Source: Endomychus coccineus (taxonomy: Eukaryota > Arthropoda > Insecta > Coleoptera > Endomychidae). Taken from it: 64,000 bases of DNA. The stretch is taken from assembly GCA_958510875.1 (NCBI GenBank), contig OY294068.1:160616388-160680387 (forward strand), in the 5' to 3' direction. Within the stretch, counting starts at the first letter, position 1. Every line of letters begins with the position of its first letter. The notes under the pieces are model-generated. The model saw nothing but the letters and a program-made list of their open reading frames with translations. It was not told the DNA's origin and searched no databases. A program made the position numbers and the translations under genes. This document shows positions 53,618 through 64,000 of the stretch, in pieces.

Positions 53618-55689
53618 TATTTAAACAGACACACTCTCAACATTTCAAGTCTAGCTTACACGATTTATTACGAACATCATAGATTTCCTTGTCGTGTGAA
53701 CAGAATACAAAAAACTTAGTCACTGTCAGGAGTACAGCATACTAGTAAGTTAGTGTTTTCCAGGCCTCTCAAAGACCTCTCAATGTTCCACCTAACAGTT
53801 TATAGTAGGATTCATGGCATAAATTACACCCTGGAGTCACGGACGGAGTCATACCTCTTCCCCTTTTCGGGTCAGTTTTTTTAGTTCAGATTTCTTAAGT
53901 TCTTTAGGAAGAAACATAATTAGTGAAAACTCCACCACTCTGACAGAACTCTAAATAACACCAAAAGTTGAGATTGTGAAGATCTAATCATTCATTTTGC
54001 ATTATGCGTAATACGGCTTGAATTCACAGTAATGCAAAACCCCAGGTACAGGGAAACAATAACCACATAGCTAAATGGACAATAGCCCCGGGGCGCAAGC
54101 CTTTTGGTGGCGGCAATTTTCTTGCTGATATATTTTTTATTGTTATAGGCTATTCAGTTATAAGTTATTTCCATTCAAAGAGTTTCCATGACAAGACACC
54201 GGTTATTTGGTCTGAATGAAATATAAAAATATTATAATATGTATGCATATCTTTGTTTTGGACTTTGGTAACGAATTATACGTCAAAGCAACTGGATTAT
54301 TTCATTTCTACAAAATCTATACAATTTCTTTGTCGCGTCAACATAAAGCTATGAAATTTTGAAACATACGCTAACAGCAAGAAACAAAGCTGCCAAAAAT
54401 TACCCGGCACTCGTTGGTCAGCAAAAAGGTAGTGGTTTCCGGTTATGAACATTTTGAAGATGCTCCGAATAAAATTTACGAAGATGATGTTCAGAATTCC
54501 GCAACAAAAGTTGAAGCTGAGCGGTTGTTGGTTGATCTTTGATCTATCCATTTTCTATAGATATTTCCATGGTAGATGCTCTTCGGTAATTTCGTCTGTT
54601 ATTTCATCAAATCTTTAAGCAAAATTACAATGCTCAGATCCTCTCCCAATATTGCATCACACCCCAGTGGACATTAAACTTGCGGAAAAGGTGTAGCCTA
54701 GTTCAGGAAATACTAGAAGCACCGTTTGCGGGCTGATGACTTCCCGATTCTATGTTCTCTATAACGTTATTTCGTTTTGGTTTGTATTAGATAATACGGT
54801 AATGGGTATCAATTCAAAAAGTAATATGCAAGATGCTTTCCTTAGTGATAGGTAAATGTGTATTTCAAGTTTAATTACTTCAATTTTCATGGCATTTCAA
54901 ACCTCAAAATAAATTTCCGCAAAATCGCTTAACGCCATTCTTCATGGATTGGTATTTGCAATTCAGAAGTTGCGCTAAAATATCCATACTGTAGGAATGA
55001 TACGTAACAGGAAGTTGAAACTATTTTAAAACCTTGACTGAGGGTCAGGTAATCTTTATTACCTGAAGTTGGCAATTTAATTGCGGAAATGCGTGGATAC
55101 TTAGCATTTATAAATATTTGTGTGGTATTTTGTTTAATTTATATTTAGTATATTTGACATATCTGTGCAATGCTTTTTATATTCCAAATAATATATTTCA
55201 ATAGTTTTATTTGAATTTGGTATTCATTTAAATAAGCCTCCCCTAATCCTCATGACCTTGACCGTATGAACAAAAGTAAATTGGACAGTGCAGATCCACC
55301 ATTTATCAATATACAATACATATTTTGGGGAGCCAAACGTGCCAAGTTTGTGGTACTGGTCTTTCGCTGGGTAGATGACTGTATTTGCTGGGAACCCAGC
55401 ACTGGGTGGGCCGAAAAATCTCTTTCAAGAATAATGATTTTCTTTATTTCAGAAAATGTGTCAATTACCGTTTTAAGAGCAGAGAAAAAATCCCAGTTGC
55501 GTAACAAAATTTTGACCGGGCCCCACGACAACAACAAAATTAGCGCCTCGAAATAAGTTCCAGCCGGGCCCCAAACGAATAAATATCTACATAAATATAC
55601 CATATCGAAAAGCCAAAGAGTATCAGGAAATAGTTGCTGTCTCAGAGGAGGTGCCAAGTCCTAGCGTAATTTTGAGATATCTCAGCTTC
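53618..55689. other. No gene recognised
   Basis: Frames at 54297-54551 (minus), 55250-55657 (minus) and 55266-55556 (plus) overlap or lack motifs. No repeat structure seen by eye. Confidence 0.35.
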
Positions 55690-57160
55690 TGTCAAAAGTA
55701 AGTGAAATTTCATCTGAAAATAGCAGTGATGACGAGTTTCAAAGTCATAATTTCAAAGAACTAAAAATTTTGAAAACATCAAAGGCACATGTGAGAATAT
55801 ATTTGTCTAATACAGCGGTAGCCACCGATTTTAAGGGAGGATCCGATAGAGACGCCTCGAAAATTGTCAATGCGGTTCCACAAGATTTAAAAATAATTTC
55901 AACAACCAGCCGGAGAGTTTGATCAGAACAAAATACGTCGAGAGGTGCATGAAAATCGAAAAGGTTCGTGAGACTTTACGGCTGAAAATACAGAAATAAT
56001 GAGGGCCATTTACTTTAATGGCCGAAAAGATTTAACCATTCAACAGGTAGAGGGTCGGCATATTCAAAAGCAGGAGAAGCACATATGGTTAATGAGATCC
56101 TAGGAGCATTTACTTCGAACATTTATTCTTGAGGCCTCCAGTTTGTTCAGAAGACGACATTAAAAACCACATCCTTCAGTATCTGGAATAAAGGAATGAA
56201 TCCCAAAGATTTGGAGGTTATTGGGTGAGACGGTACCAACATGAATATCGGATGGAAAGGAGGTGCTATTAGGCTAATCGAAGTCAGTATATCTGAACCC
56301 CTTCAATGGAGTATTTGCCTGCTTCAAACTAACGAATTGCCTCTACGCCACTTGCTGCAAAGATGAGATGGCCACATAAAAGGAACATACGCCTATTCTG
56401 AGCCTATTGGCTCACATTTGCAAAATTGTGAAAAGATGTCAACTGTGGCTTTTGGAAGAATTGATTATGAACTAGATGAGACATGTTGTGCAATCAGTTA
56501 TGGAGAATGTTGTGAATAGCTGGCAAAAAAAGTACTGGTAAAATGCGTGGTGGCTAACAACAGAGTCTTACGTTTATATCTAGGTATTATGAGTCCATCT
56601 GAACATACATCTACGCATTTAAGCCACCTTCATTTTAAAAGAATATGCTTCCACTTGGTACTAAGTTAAAACCAAGCCACTATTAACGCAAGGAGAAGTG
56701 CATTTTTCGAGAGCTATCAAAGCTTCAAGGAACTTTCCAGATGCAGTGATACGAATAATAGGTAAGATTTTTTCAACTAACGTCTATCTAGCACATCCTG
56801 AAAATATTTTGTTCCCCATGTTAACAGATTCACGTCCCAACATAAGGAAGTTGGAAGGATTCAAAATGTTACAAATAGTGTGACGAATGAAATCAAGATA
56901 TTTAAAGTACCAAAATAAATTTTGGTGTACATTGACATTAGAGACTGGCAATCTTGTGTCACAACTAAGCCTCCCATGACAATCACAGTGATTGCTGATT
57001 TTACCTGATTTTGAAAAGTTTCCTTGCCATACGCAATCTGTGAAGCGGTGTGTGAAACTGGTAACTGAGACTTCTCAAAAGGCGTTTGGTGAGACATCAA
57101 GAGGTTCAGACTTGCCGGTAGTTGAAGACAAAGATCAGTACTACGAAGATAATAACTGAG
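55690..57160 (+). pseudogene. Broken copy of an insect repetitive ORF family
   Basis: In order on the + strand: a Ser/Glu-rich start (SENSSDDEFQSHNFKELKIL), VRIYLSNTAVATDFKGGSDR, KGMNPKDLEVIG, then DGTNMNIGWKGGAIRLIEVS and PLQWSICLLQTNELPLRHLL. Next come EPIGSHLQNCEKMSTVAFGR and VANNRVLRLYLGIMSPSEH. Last are VYLAHPENILFPMLTDSRPN and a DWQSCVTTKPP segment with PYAICEAV. This series (CDGT..N.GW.GG, PLQW..CLL..NELPLRHL, AHPEN....ML.D, DWQ....EPP, FPCHTQAV) is one I recognise as a repeated arthropod protein of unknown function. Stops and frameshifts break it throughout. Confidence 0.6.
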
Positions 57161-59429
57161 TACCATTAATAAGTCTGGGGGGTGGGGGGGATTGGAACTC
57201 CAGATGCAGATACCTCTCCGTGGTGAGTTCTGGGTAATTTTGATATTTGGAAACATACTAGTTACTGTAAGAATGTCAAATTTAGCGAAGGGCTGCACAA
57301 CAAAATGACAATATAGTTACTTTTCAATTTTCGGAGCCAGGGGGGGACTGGTTAAATATTTTTCAAATTATAAAAAATTGTAAGAAATAATATTCGGCAT
57401 GAGGAGATTCTGAGAACCACTAACCTGTTGGTTTCCAAAAAAAATATTTTTGGCCCATCTTTTAAGGCCCCGGGGTCCTGTAAAAATCGGATTACAGGCC
57501 TGTTTTTTTAGCTAACATTGTAAGAATAGAATACAACTTTCTCACGTAGGGTGTTTCGAAATTCGTAAAATAGTTTTTTACTGCTTATTTCGGCCCACCT
57601 AGCAGTCGGCCGCAATGTACTCATACGGAGAGTCATTTACTGGTTCGGTGTTGTTTGGTATGGGGAAAATATAACCGGTCATCAATACGCCGCAACAAAA
57701 TGTTTGCTGGGACGTTACATGAACATTATAGGTATTCATTTCGCGCAGTCAAAAGGTATAAAGAAAAGTTGTTCACATCGAGAATAGCTGTGAAGATGCA
57801 TATGACTATATAAGAATATTATTAATAACTTTCAACTCATTCATTGTGGTAAGAAAACTGACCAAAACAATAGCACATCATGAAATTCACACCCCATTGA
57901 TATTCACAAAACTGAATAATGCGTATTTTGGCTACCGACTTATCATCTTCAGTAAATTGCTAGTACTATTGATCTAGTGCCACTAAGCAGGCTAAAATGC
58001 ATATCGAAATCTGAATGGTAATGTGATGTTTGATTGTATTCAATTTAGTACTGTAAGAATTCATTTGCTCTTAATATAATGTTACAAAAAGATTCTAGGT
58101 TGTTTGAAAAATAGTTTCATCCAGAAGATCGCGGTGGATTGTGCTTGATTAAAGTATCTCCAATATGTATTCTGGAAGTCGTAAACCCTGAACACACGTG
58201 CAAACCACATTAAAAATATTCGCAATTATCTTTTATACTCAATCAGGAAGATAAGCATCACATCTCAAACGTCATCTTAACTTTTCCTTGCTACCTAAAA
58301 AAAGCAAAGACGTACGCAAATAGCCTTGGTCATTAAGTTTGTCACGAAAATACATTTTACACAATTCTGTTAAGCCAGTAGAATGAGATAGACTAGATAT
58401 AAATGCGCACAATATGGTTGGTTCTATCAGTGGATTAGCCGTGGATAATTAATATGGTTTCGAGTACAAGTTCAATTGATAAACATTTCGCAACTCGTCT
58501 AGTGATAAGTATTCGGATAATTAACATGTTGATTTTTTACTGCTAGCATGGGATAAACGAACATGTGCTTTCAGTTAATGATTTTCAATCTGACTGATGA
58601 AACGTACCTGATAAAGTGATCTTTGAATTGAAAATTGTGCGTTATGTTTGTTGATTAAATGAAACCAATTCTTTGTATTGAATACTGCATATTTGGAGCT
58701 AGTGTGACCAAACCAGGAAATTTCTGAGGTACTGTTATGATACATTTTAACCTTAATACCTAAGTAGCGCCATTTCCGCTCAAGCTGGTAGCTCTTTTTT
58801 ATTTCAAAATAGTCTGTCAGGTGTGATCCGAACGTGATTACTCGAACTTGAATCTAAAACTAACTAGGAATTTGAAAACATAATATTTCTCCTGAATCCC
58901 ACATCAACTAACTTTAACGTATTCACTATTCATCTTAATATCTTACGACGACTCGTCGATCTTATATCCCTCGTGCCTCGTCCCGTTTGTTGATCTTTCT
59001 GCTCTCGATATTTGTCGGGACAGCCTCTTATCCTTTGATACCTTTGAACTTCCTCGTCATTTTTCACCTCTCCCAACAGTCGCCCATCCTGACTCCATTT
59101 CGCCCTCGAAATTTTAAGTTTACGTGCGACCTACCTAAATGATAAACATAAATGCCTAAGCTGATCTGATTTTTCTGAATTAAAATTAATTGACCAGCTG
59201 TGAATTTGCTTTTGATTGGGATCAACCTTAAATCCGGATATGTTTATGATTAAATCAGCTTTTAATCATAATTTGAGACTGTATAATTTGAAAAGTATTA
59301 ATATTCAAAATTACTAAATAATAGTAACTAATTCGTCATACGAATAGCCCACAATGATATGTAAATATCCGTAAGCATATAAGACGTGACAACCAATGAA
59401 TAAACCTGCAAACAGAAAAATTTGATAAT
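57161..59429. other. No gene recognised
   Basis: Contains G-rich runs at 57175-57191 and 57342-57348. The patch at 58930-59110 is GC-richer and codes openly for a short distance on both strands but matches nothing I recognise. The rest is AT-rich. Confidence 0.35.
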
Positions 59430-60750
59430 GTAATAACTGAAACTATTGATAAAATTACTCAGGTAATAAATAAAAATAAAGTAAGAATATCGAAAGAACA
59501 CCATGGATATCGGAAGGCATATTGAAATCAATCTGAAATCGGGACAAGTTATATAAGCAATTCAACTGACAAATAACCAAGAACTTGAAATAGAATATAA
59601 CAATTATAGGAACAAATTGAATAAATTTATACAAAAGACTGAAAGCAAATATTAAAAAAAGAAATTGAAGAACGTAAAGACTATAAATCATTGTGAGAAA
59701 CAATTAAAAAAATTAAGAATGAACCAGGTAATTATAATAATATAGCAATCAAGAAATTGAAAGGAAGCAATAAATTAATAATAAATAAAATGAAAATATG
59801 TAATAGCTTAAATAACTTTTTACAAATATATATTCAGCCGAAAATATAAAATATAATGGAAGATTTAGTGAAAACATGAAAGAAAATATGAATTATCTAT
59901 ATTTAATGCCCACTGATCCAAATGAAATGAAAATTAAAAATACAAAAATCGATAGGCTTAGATGGAATACGGGCAGAAACTTCACAAAAATTATTGAACA
60001 TGTTACAAAACCACTAGCAATAATAATTAACCAAACATTCGCATCAGGGATATGTTCAAAAGCTTTTAAAACATAAATTATTGTTCCAATTTATAAATAT
60101 TGAGATAGGCTAGAATCTGGAAATTACCGTCCCATTTCTCCAATCACCCATTCCTCAAAAACTTGCGGGACACTTCTCAAAACAAGATTACTGAGTTTTC
60201 TACAAAAAAAAAATACATAATTACGAATACCAATTTGAGTTTCAGCCAGCGAAATCAACCGTAAATGCCATATCGAGTGTAACTGATAAAATATACAGAG
60301 CAATAGATAGAAGCAAACCTTCTCTTGTATCTTTTTAGGCTTGGCGAAAACCTTTGACTCTATCTCCCACAAAATATTACTAGACAAATTAGATAATAAT
60401 GGCATTCGAGGAACGCCTTCAGAACTGTTCGAAAGCTATTTATATCATAGAAAATAATTCGTGAAATTGTTACAAAATTATACCGATGCAGGTGAAATTC
60501 TTTTCGGAGTGCCCCAAGGAACTATGTTGGGCCCCCTTTTATTTATCAGATATGAATAAAACATTCTTAATATAAATACAAAGGGTAAAATCATAATTTT
60601 GGAGATGACACGGCGATATTTGTTTGAAGCGATAACTGGGTTGAACTAAGAGCATTGGTTGTTCCTAATTTTGTGCAAATTGAAAATTGGTTTGATAACA
60701 ATTACTTAACTCTGTACTCCAAAAAAAACAAAATATGTAACTTTCACCTC
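59430..60750 (+). pseudogene. LINE reverse-transcriptase remnant
   Basis: A Lys/Asn-rich linker (about 59580-59870) leads to PLAIIINQTFASGICSKAFK and a NYRPISPI box near 60120. Then LAKTFDSISHKILLDKLDNN and PSELFESYLYHRK (about 60340-60450), and ILFGVPQGTMLGPLLF (about 60490-60545). These are RT domains 2-4 of a jockey/RTE-like non-LTR element (RPIS, AFD.V.H..L...L, GVPQG..LGPLLF). The YADD site is degraded near 60610. Many stops and frameshifts. Confidence 0.82.
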
Positions 60751-60831
60751 TTAATATTAACTTTTAATCAGGATTTGCATCTGCTTAATACCTCTAATTA
60801 AGATTTGCGACTGATTAAAATAAAGTTTTAA

Positions 60832-61640
60832 TCAGGATTTGCGTCTAATTAAAATAAGCTTATGATTAGGATTTTCTAAATTTTGTCTCAGAGTGGTGTA
60901 ACTGTATGCAGTTGAAGATATCAGACAGCATTCACTGCGTGTATCAATTAATCCTACAAATATATTGTTATTGATAATAATCGCATTGTAATATAAATTA
61001 TCACTAGGATTTTGGATTAGGTTGGTGACTGTAAATGATGTCTTATTGTTTCTGCATTCTTTTCTCAGGTGACCCATTATATTGCAGAAACTGCACTGTT
61101 TTCTGATTGGTGGTATTATTTATATTAAAATGATTCTTATCATAATTGGAATACAAATTATTTTTGAGTTTTTGCTGATAATTGTATTTCCTAATGACGT
61201 GTTTGATTGCAACAAGAACAATGTATTTTGAATTTATTCATTCTTGTACTATTTTTGTACATTGTTTACGATCGTCACACGCCCTGATAAATCTCAATAA
61301 GTTATCGGTTTTACAATGGTTAAGTAATGCATTCTGCAGAATCTTATTATTATGGAACCCATGTATAATGATTTTGACGGCAGCTTCTTCGTTTGCTTAC
61401 CTATTTAACTTATTTATTTTGTTTAATTTATTTTTTTAGTAATCTATCAACTTTTCGCTTTTCTCTGATATGCAGTTTGCTGCATCTTCAAATACAAGTT
61501 TGAACTGCCTCGTCATCTTTCAACTTCCTTGACAAATCCTCAATTCGAATTGCATACCCCTTCGAATTCTGCATTCTATTATGAATATTCTCGAAGGCCA
61601 GTATCCGTGCAAATTTTTAGAGGCATGCAATATACGAGTG
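60832..61640 (-). pseudogene. LTR retrotransposon gag/protease scrap
   Basis: The minus strand near 61110-61060 has a CxxC...GH....C zinc-knuckle (CSFCNIMGHLRKEC), typical of the gag end. Downstream it has AIIINNNIFVGLIDTRSECC, where the aspartic-protease DTG box is changed to DTR. Upstream to about 61640 gag-like text is broken by stops. No reverse transcriptase, integrase or LTR pair was found. A Ty3/Gypsy-type source is likely but not shown. The changed protease box and stops make it inactive. Confidence 0.65.
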
Positions 61641-62099
61641 AGTTCAATTTTATATCCAGAAAATGAATGTATACTATATCCTTTAGCTACAGAAAATTAT
61701 TTTCATATCGGTTCCAACAATAATACTTTACAATGTCTGAATCAATAATACAATTAACGATATGCAGCAAGTCTCAACATCTTGCTCTAATTTTCCAATT
61801 TGTCATCACGAAGAATTCAGTTTGAACTTCGATCATTAATAGGTAGGCATGAATTCCAATAATATAAAATATCAAAAGGAAAAAATGTATTTCAACATTT
61901 AATATACAAATTAACAACTATTTGATTATTTCCGCGAAATGTTGATTAGTTCAAAAGGAAATAACAATTCTCATAGAAAATATCATTATTTTGTAAATTT
62001 TCAAGAAAATATGGATTTTTCATAACATTTTGGAGAAGTAAAATATTGGTGTAGGCAAAATATCATAAATAATTACGATGCAGATAACAATTTCCCTAA
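61641..62099. other. No gene recognised
   Basis: AT-rich, nothing supported. Confidence 0.4.
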
Positions 62100-63640
62100 T
62101 TCGAACATCACTACCCCACTGGATTCAGAATGCTTCCACATAGATGTGGCCAAAATTTAACAAAAATATATTTAATAATAACACAGTTACGACAACTTGA
62201 AACTCACTGAGCTAACAGGTACAAAAGAACATGATGTATCAACAGATAGCCATAGACATTTTTCATTAATTGTAACAATGAACCATTACTGTATGAACAA
62301 AATGTTTAATATATCATTAACATTTAATGAAAGTAACGGAGCCACATTTAAATTTACAGGCAATTAACCATTAATGAAACTGAATTATTTAATAAAGAAA
62401 GCCCAGAGAAAGAAGTCTAAACTTGAGAGATCTGGAGATCTGGGGGGCCAACTTATGAACGGACTACCACGGTCTATCCATCAGTTTGTAAAATGGTCGT
62501 TCCACCCATTGTCGCACAGCTCTGGCACAATGAACTGAACACCCGTCTAACTGGAGAAATAAATTCAATTTTGCATTATTTGGAAGCTCGTGAATGGGTT
62601 TAAAAGTTGTAAAAAGTTCTGCGCGTTCATGTTTTTCTCAAAAAAGAAAGGGCCAATAACTCGCTCGTTCCTTATCCCACACCAGAAGTTGATTTTTTGA
62701 AGATACTGGCTTTTACAATTTATTATCCAATGGAGATTTTCCACTGCTCAATAGCGACAATTTTGTGATGGTATTATTCCGTTTGCAGTGAAAGTTGCTT
62801 CGTCGGTGAACAACACATTTTCTAGAAAATATCTATTGCTTAAATATTTTCCTTTAGCCCATAAACAATATTTCAAAAGTGTTGCTTCGTCGCCTTCTTG
62901 CAATGTATGTAAAATTTTGGTTAGAAAGGCTTAATATTGTTTGCCTTAAGACATCGGCGAATAGTTTCATTGGGATTATTTCTAAAACGATTTAAATTAA
63001 TTTGATAAATCATGTTTCTTCTTCAAAAAGTAATCCGGTACTGCACCAGTCCCAGTGAATACTTTCATCATTTTATTCACTGTATCGCAGCTAATATCAG
63101 GATGATCTGCATGTCTTTCATTAAATACTCTACAAACCTCTCTGGCACGTCTATAGTCATTTATCAAAAGACGTATAATTTCAATTTTCTCTCTCACACT
63201 TAATCTTGCAGCCGTGACACAAAATATTTAAATAGACTGAAGTAAATATTGTTGCTGATAGTGTGCATAAATTTACATTGACATTGAAATTTATCACAAG
63301 TGTCAAACAGTAACACCATTTTCATGGCAAGTAAGATTTAAATTGAAATATTAGCTCTAATTATTAGTTAATTGCGGGTAAAGTTAAATTTTATCCCGTT
63401 ACTTTCATTAAATTTATGATATTGAACATTTTGTTAATCCAGTGTTGGTTTATTATTACAATTAATAAAAATACAGTTTCCAGGGCTATCTGTGGATACA
63501 ATGTTCTTTTGTGACTGTTATAGGTTAGTGAGTTTCGAATTTTAAGTTGTCGTAGCTTTGTTATTAATAAGTAAATTTTTATGAAATTTTGGTCATAGCT
63601 ATTTGGAGGCACTCTAAATCCAATGCCGAAGTAATTTTTC
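62100..63640 (-). mobile_element. Second Tc/mariner-superfamily element with long inverted repeats
   Basis: The left arm (about 62100-62390) and right arm (about 63340-63640) match in inverted orientation. atttaatgaaagtaacgg, tacgacaactt, actcact and acagatagcc occur in order on the left and reversed on the right. Outer ends are not fixed; the right end may extend to 63740 (ggtgtttctaatc). Between the arms is a broken transposase on the minus strand. The layout resembles the 6.15-8.27 kb element. Confidence 0.75.
62400..63197 (-). pseudogene. Tc/mariner-superfamily transposase pseudogene
   Basis: The N-terminal frame (63197-62997) reads MREKIEIIRLLINDYRRARE, then VFNERHADHPDISCDTVNKM and FTGTGAVPDYF, a helix-turn-helix start with a TG.V linker. 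Later: NVLFTDEATFTANGIIPSQN with the first catalytic Asp (about 62830-62770), INFWCGIRNERVIGPFFF, and LFLQLDGCSVHCARAVRQWV with the second Asp (about 62560-62500). The third acidic site is lost in frameshifted text near 62430. Stops separate the pieces. Confidence 0.82.
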
Positions 63641-63921
63641 AATGAAAATTGGAATTAAACATAAGAGTTTTCTCCCATAGTAAGCCTTTCATTACTTCAA
63701 AAATTACTTGAAATCGGTTAATAACTTACAATCTTATAGGGGTGTTTCTAATCAAAATAGGTCGCACTGTATAATAATGATTCTTGACCTGAGTATGAAT
63801 TATATATAAATTCTCGAGAAATAGGTCACACTAATACATATGCTTCTTATTTACGTCTTCACGTACGTTTCGGTCTCACGATCATCATTAGAAGACGTAT
63901 CAATGTCTAAAACGTGATTTT

Positions 63922-63985
63922 TCAAACTAATTGTATCGTCACAAGGCGTCCTTATCGCACTTATTTCATTTAAAAATGCCCACGT
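63922..63985. repeat. Dispersed repeat shared with 5985-6050
   Basis: aaactaattgtatcgtcaca and gcgtccttatcgcac correspond to the left copy in the same orientation with a handful of differences. It continues toward the window edge. Confidence 0.7.
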
Positions 63986-64000
63986 CGCCGAAACAAACAG

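Noticed and set aside
55250..55657. Overlapping frames of 135 (minus) and 96 (plus) codons
   Set aside because: They overlap each other on opposite strands and neither has a known motif.
59328..59703. Hydrophobic minus-strand frames resembling membrane proteins
   Set aside because: They are the complement of the A-rich, Lys/Asn-rich LINE linker, which reads as Phe/Leu/Ile/Tyr by composition.

Overview
The window looks like AT-rich, intron-rich, transposon-saturated insect nuclear DNA. A beetle is a guess and cannot be proven from these bases. I see one cellular gene with good support: a seven-exon SLC16/monocarboxylate-transporter-like gene on the + strand (coding exons from 22204 to 52172, 450 residues). 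All its splice junctions are GT-AG and keep frame. It starts with the PDGGYGWV signature of the family and carries a YFKKR motif at the start of TM5. Its six introns, 2.0 to 8.1 kb long, are filled with mobile elements. I see no second host gene.

Left flank (1-22.2 kb): LINE reverse-transcriptase scraps; a deleted mariner (2.1-3.1 kb); a Tc/mariner-like element with terminal inverted repeats of about 490 bp (6.15-8.27 kb); a hammerhead-ribozyme-bearing Penelope-type terminal sequence that has been split by a 1.1-kb insertion with a 14-bp target duplication (8.4-9.85 kb); a fragment of an insect repetitive ORF family (11.6-12.5 kb); a pogo-like remnant with TA duplications (13.2-14.5 kb); a large fold-back repeat (14.66-15.74 kb); a Harbinger element with 68-bp perfect terminal repeats and TAA duplications (15.96-18.54 kb); and a hAT element with a perfect 8-bp duplication (19.0-21.6 kb).

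Within the introns: a fold-back repeat with 143-bp tandem units, piggyBac and MULE pseudogenes, a Penelope-like element with a downstream hammerhead ribozyme, a Helentron-type endonuclease remnant, several LINE fragments, a second hAT with a perfect 8-bp duplication, an apparently intact DD41D Tc/mariner-family transposon (42.73-44.04 kb, 361-residue transposase), several hairpin MITEs, and an inverted pair of hammerhead motifs around a palindrome (50.98-51.33 kb).

Right flank (52.2-64 kb): a Penelope-like GIY-YIG end, a broken copy of an insect repetitive ORF family (55.7-57.2 kb), a LINE reverse-transcriptase remnant, a gag/protease scrap of an LTR retrotransposon, and another Tc/mariner-like element with long inverted repeats (62.1-63.6 kb).

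The most interesting signal is the family of at least five related hammerhead-ribozyme motifs. They share flanking sequence and hairpins and sit beside Penelope-like coding remnants. One motif was interrupted by a GC-richer, tandemly repetitive insertion that I cannot classify. All calls were read by eye from the sequence; no alignment, search or folding program was run.
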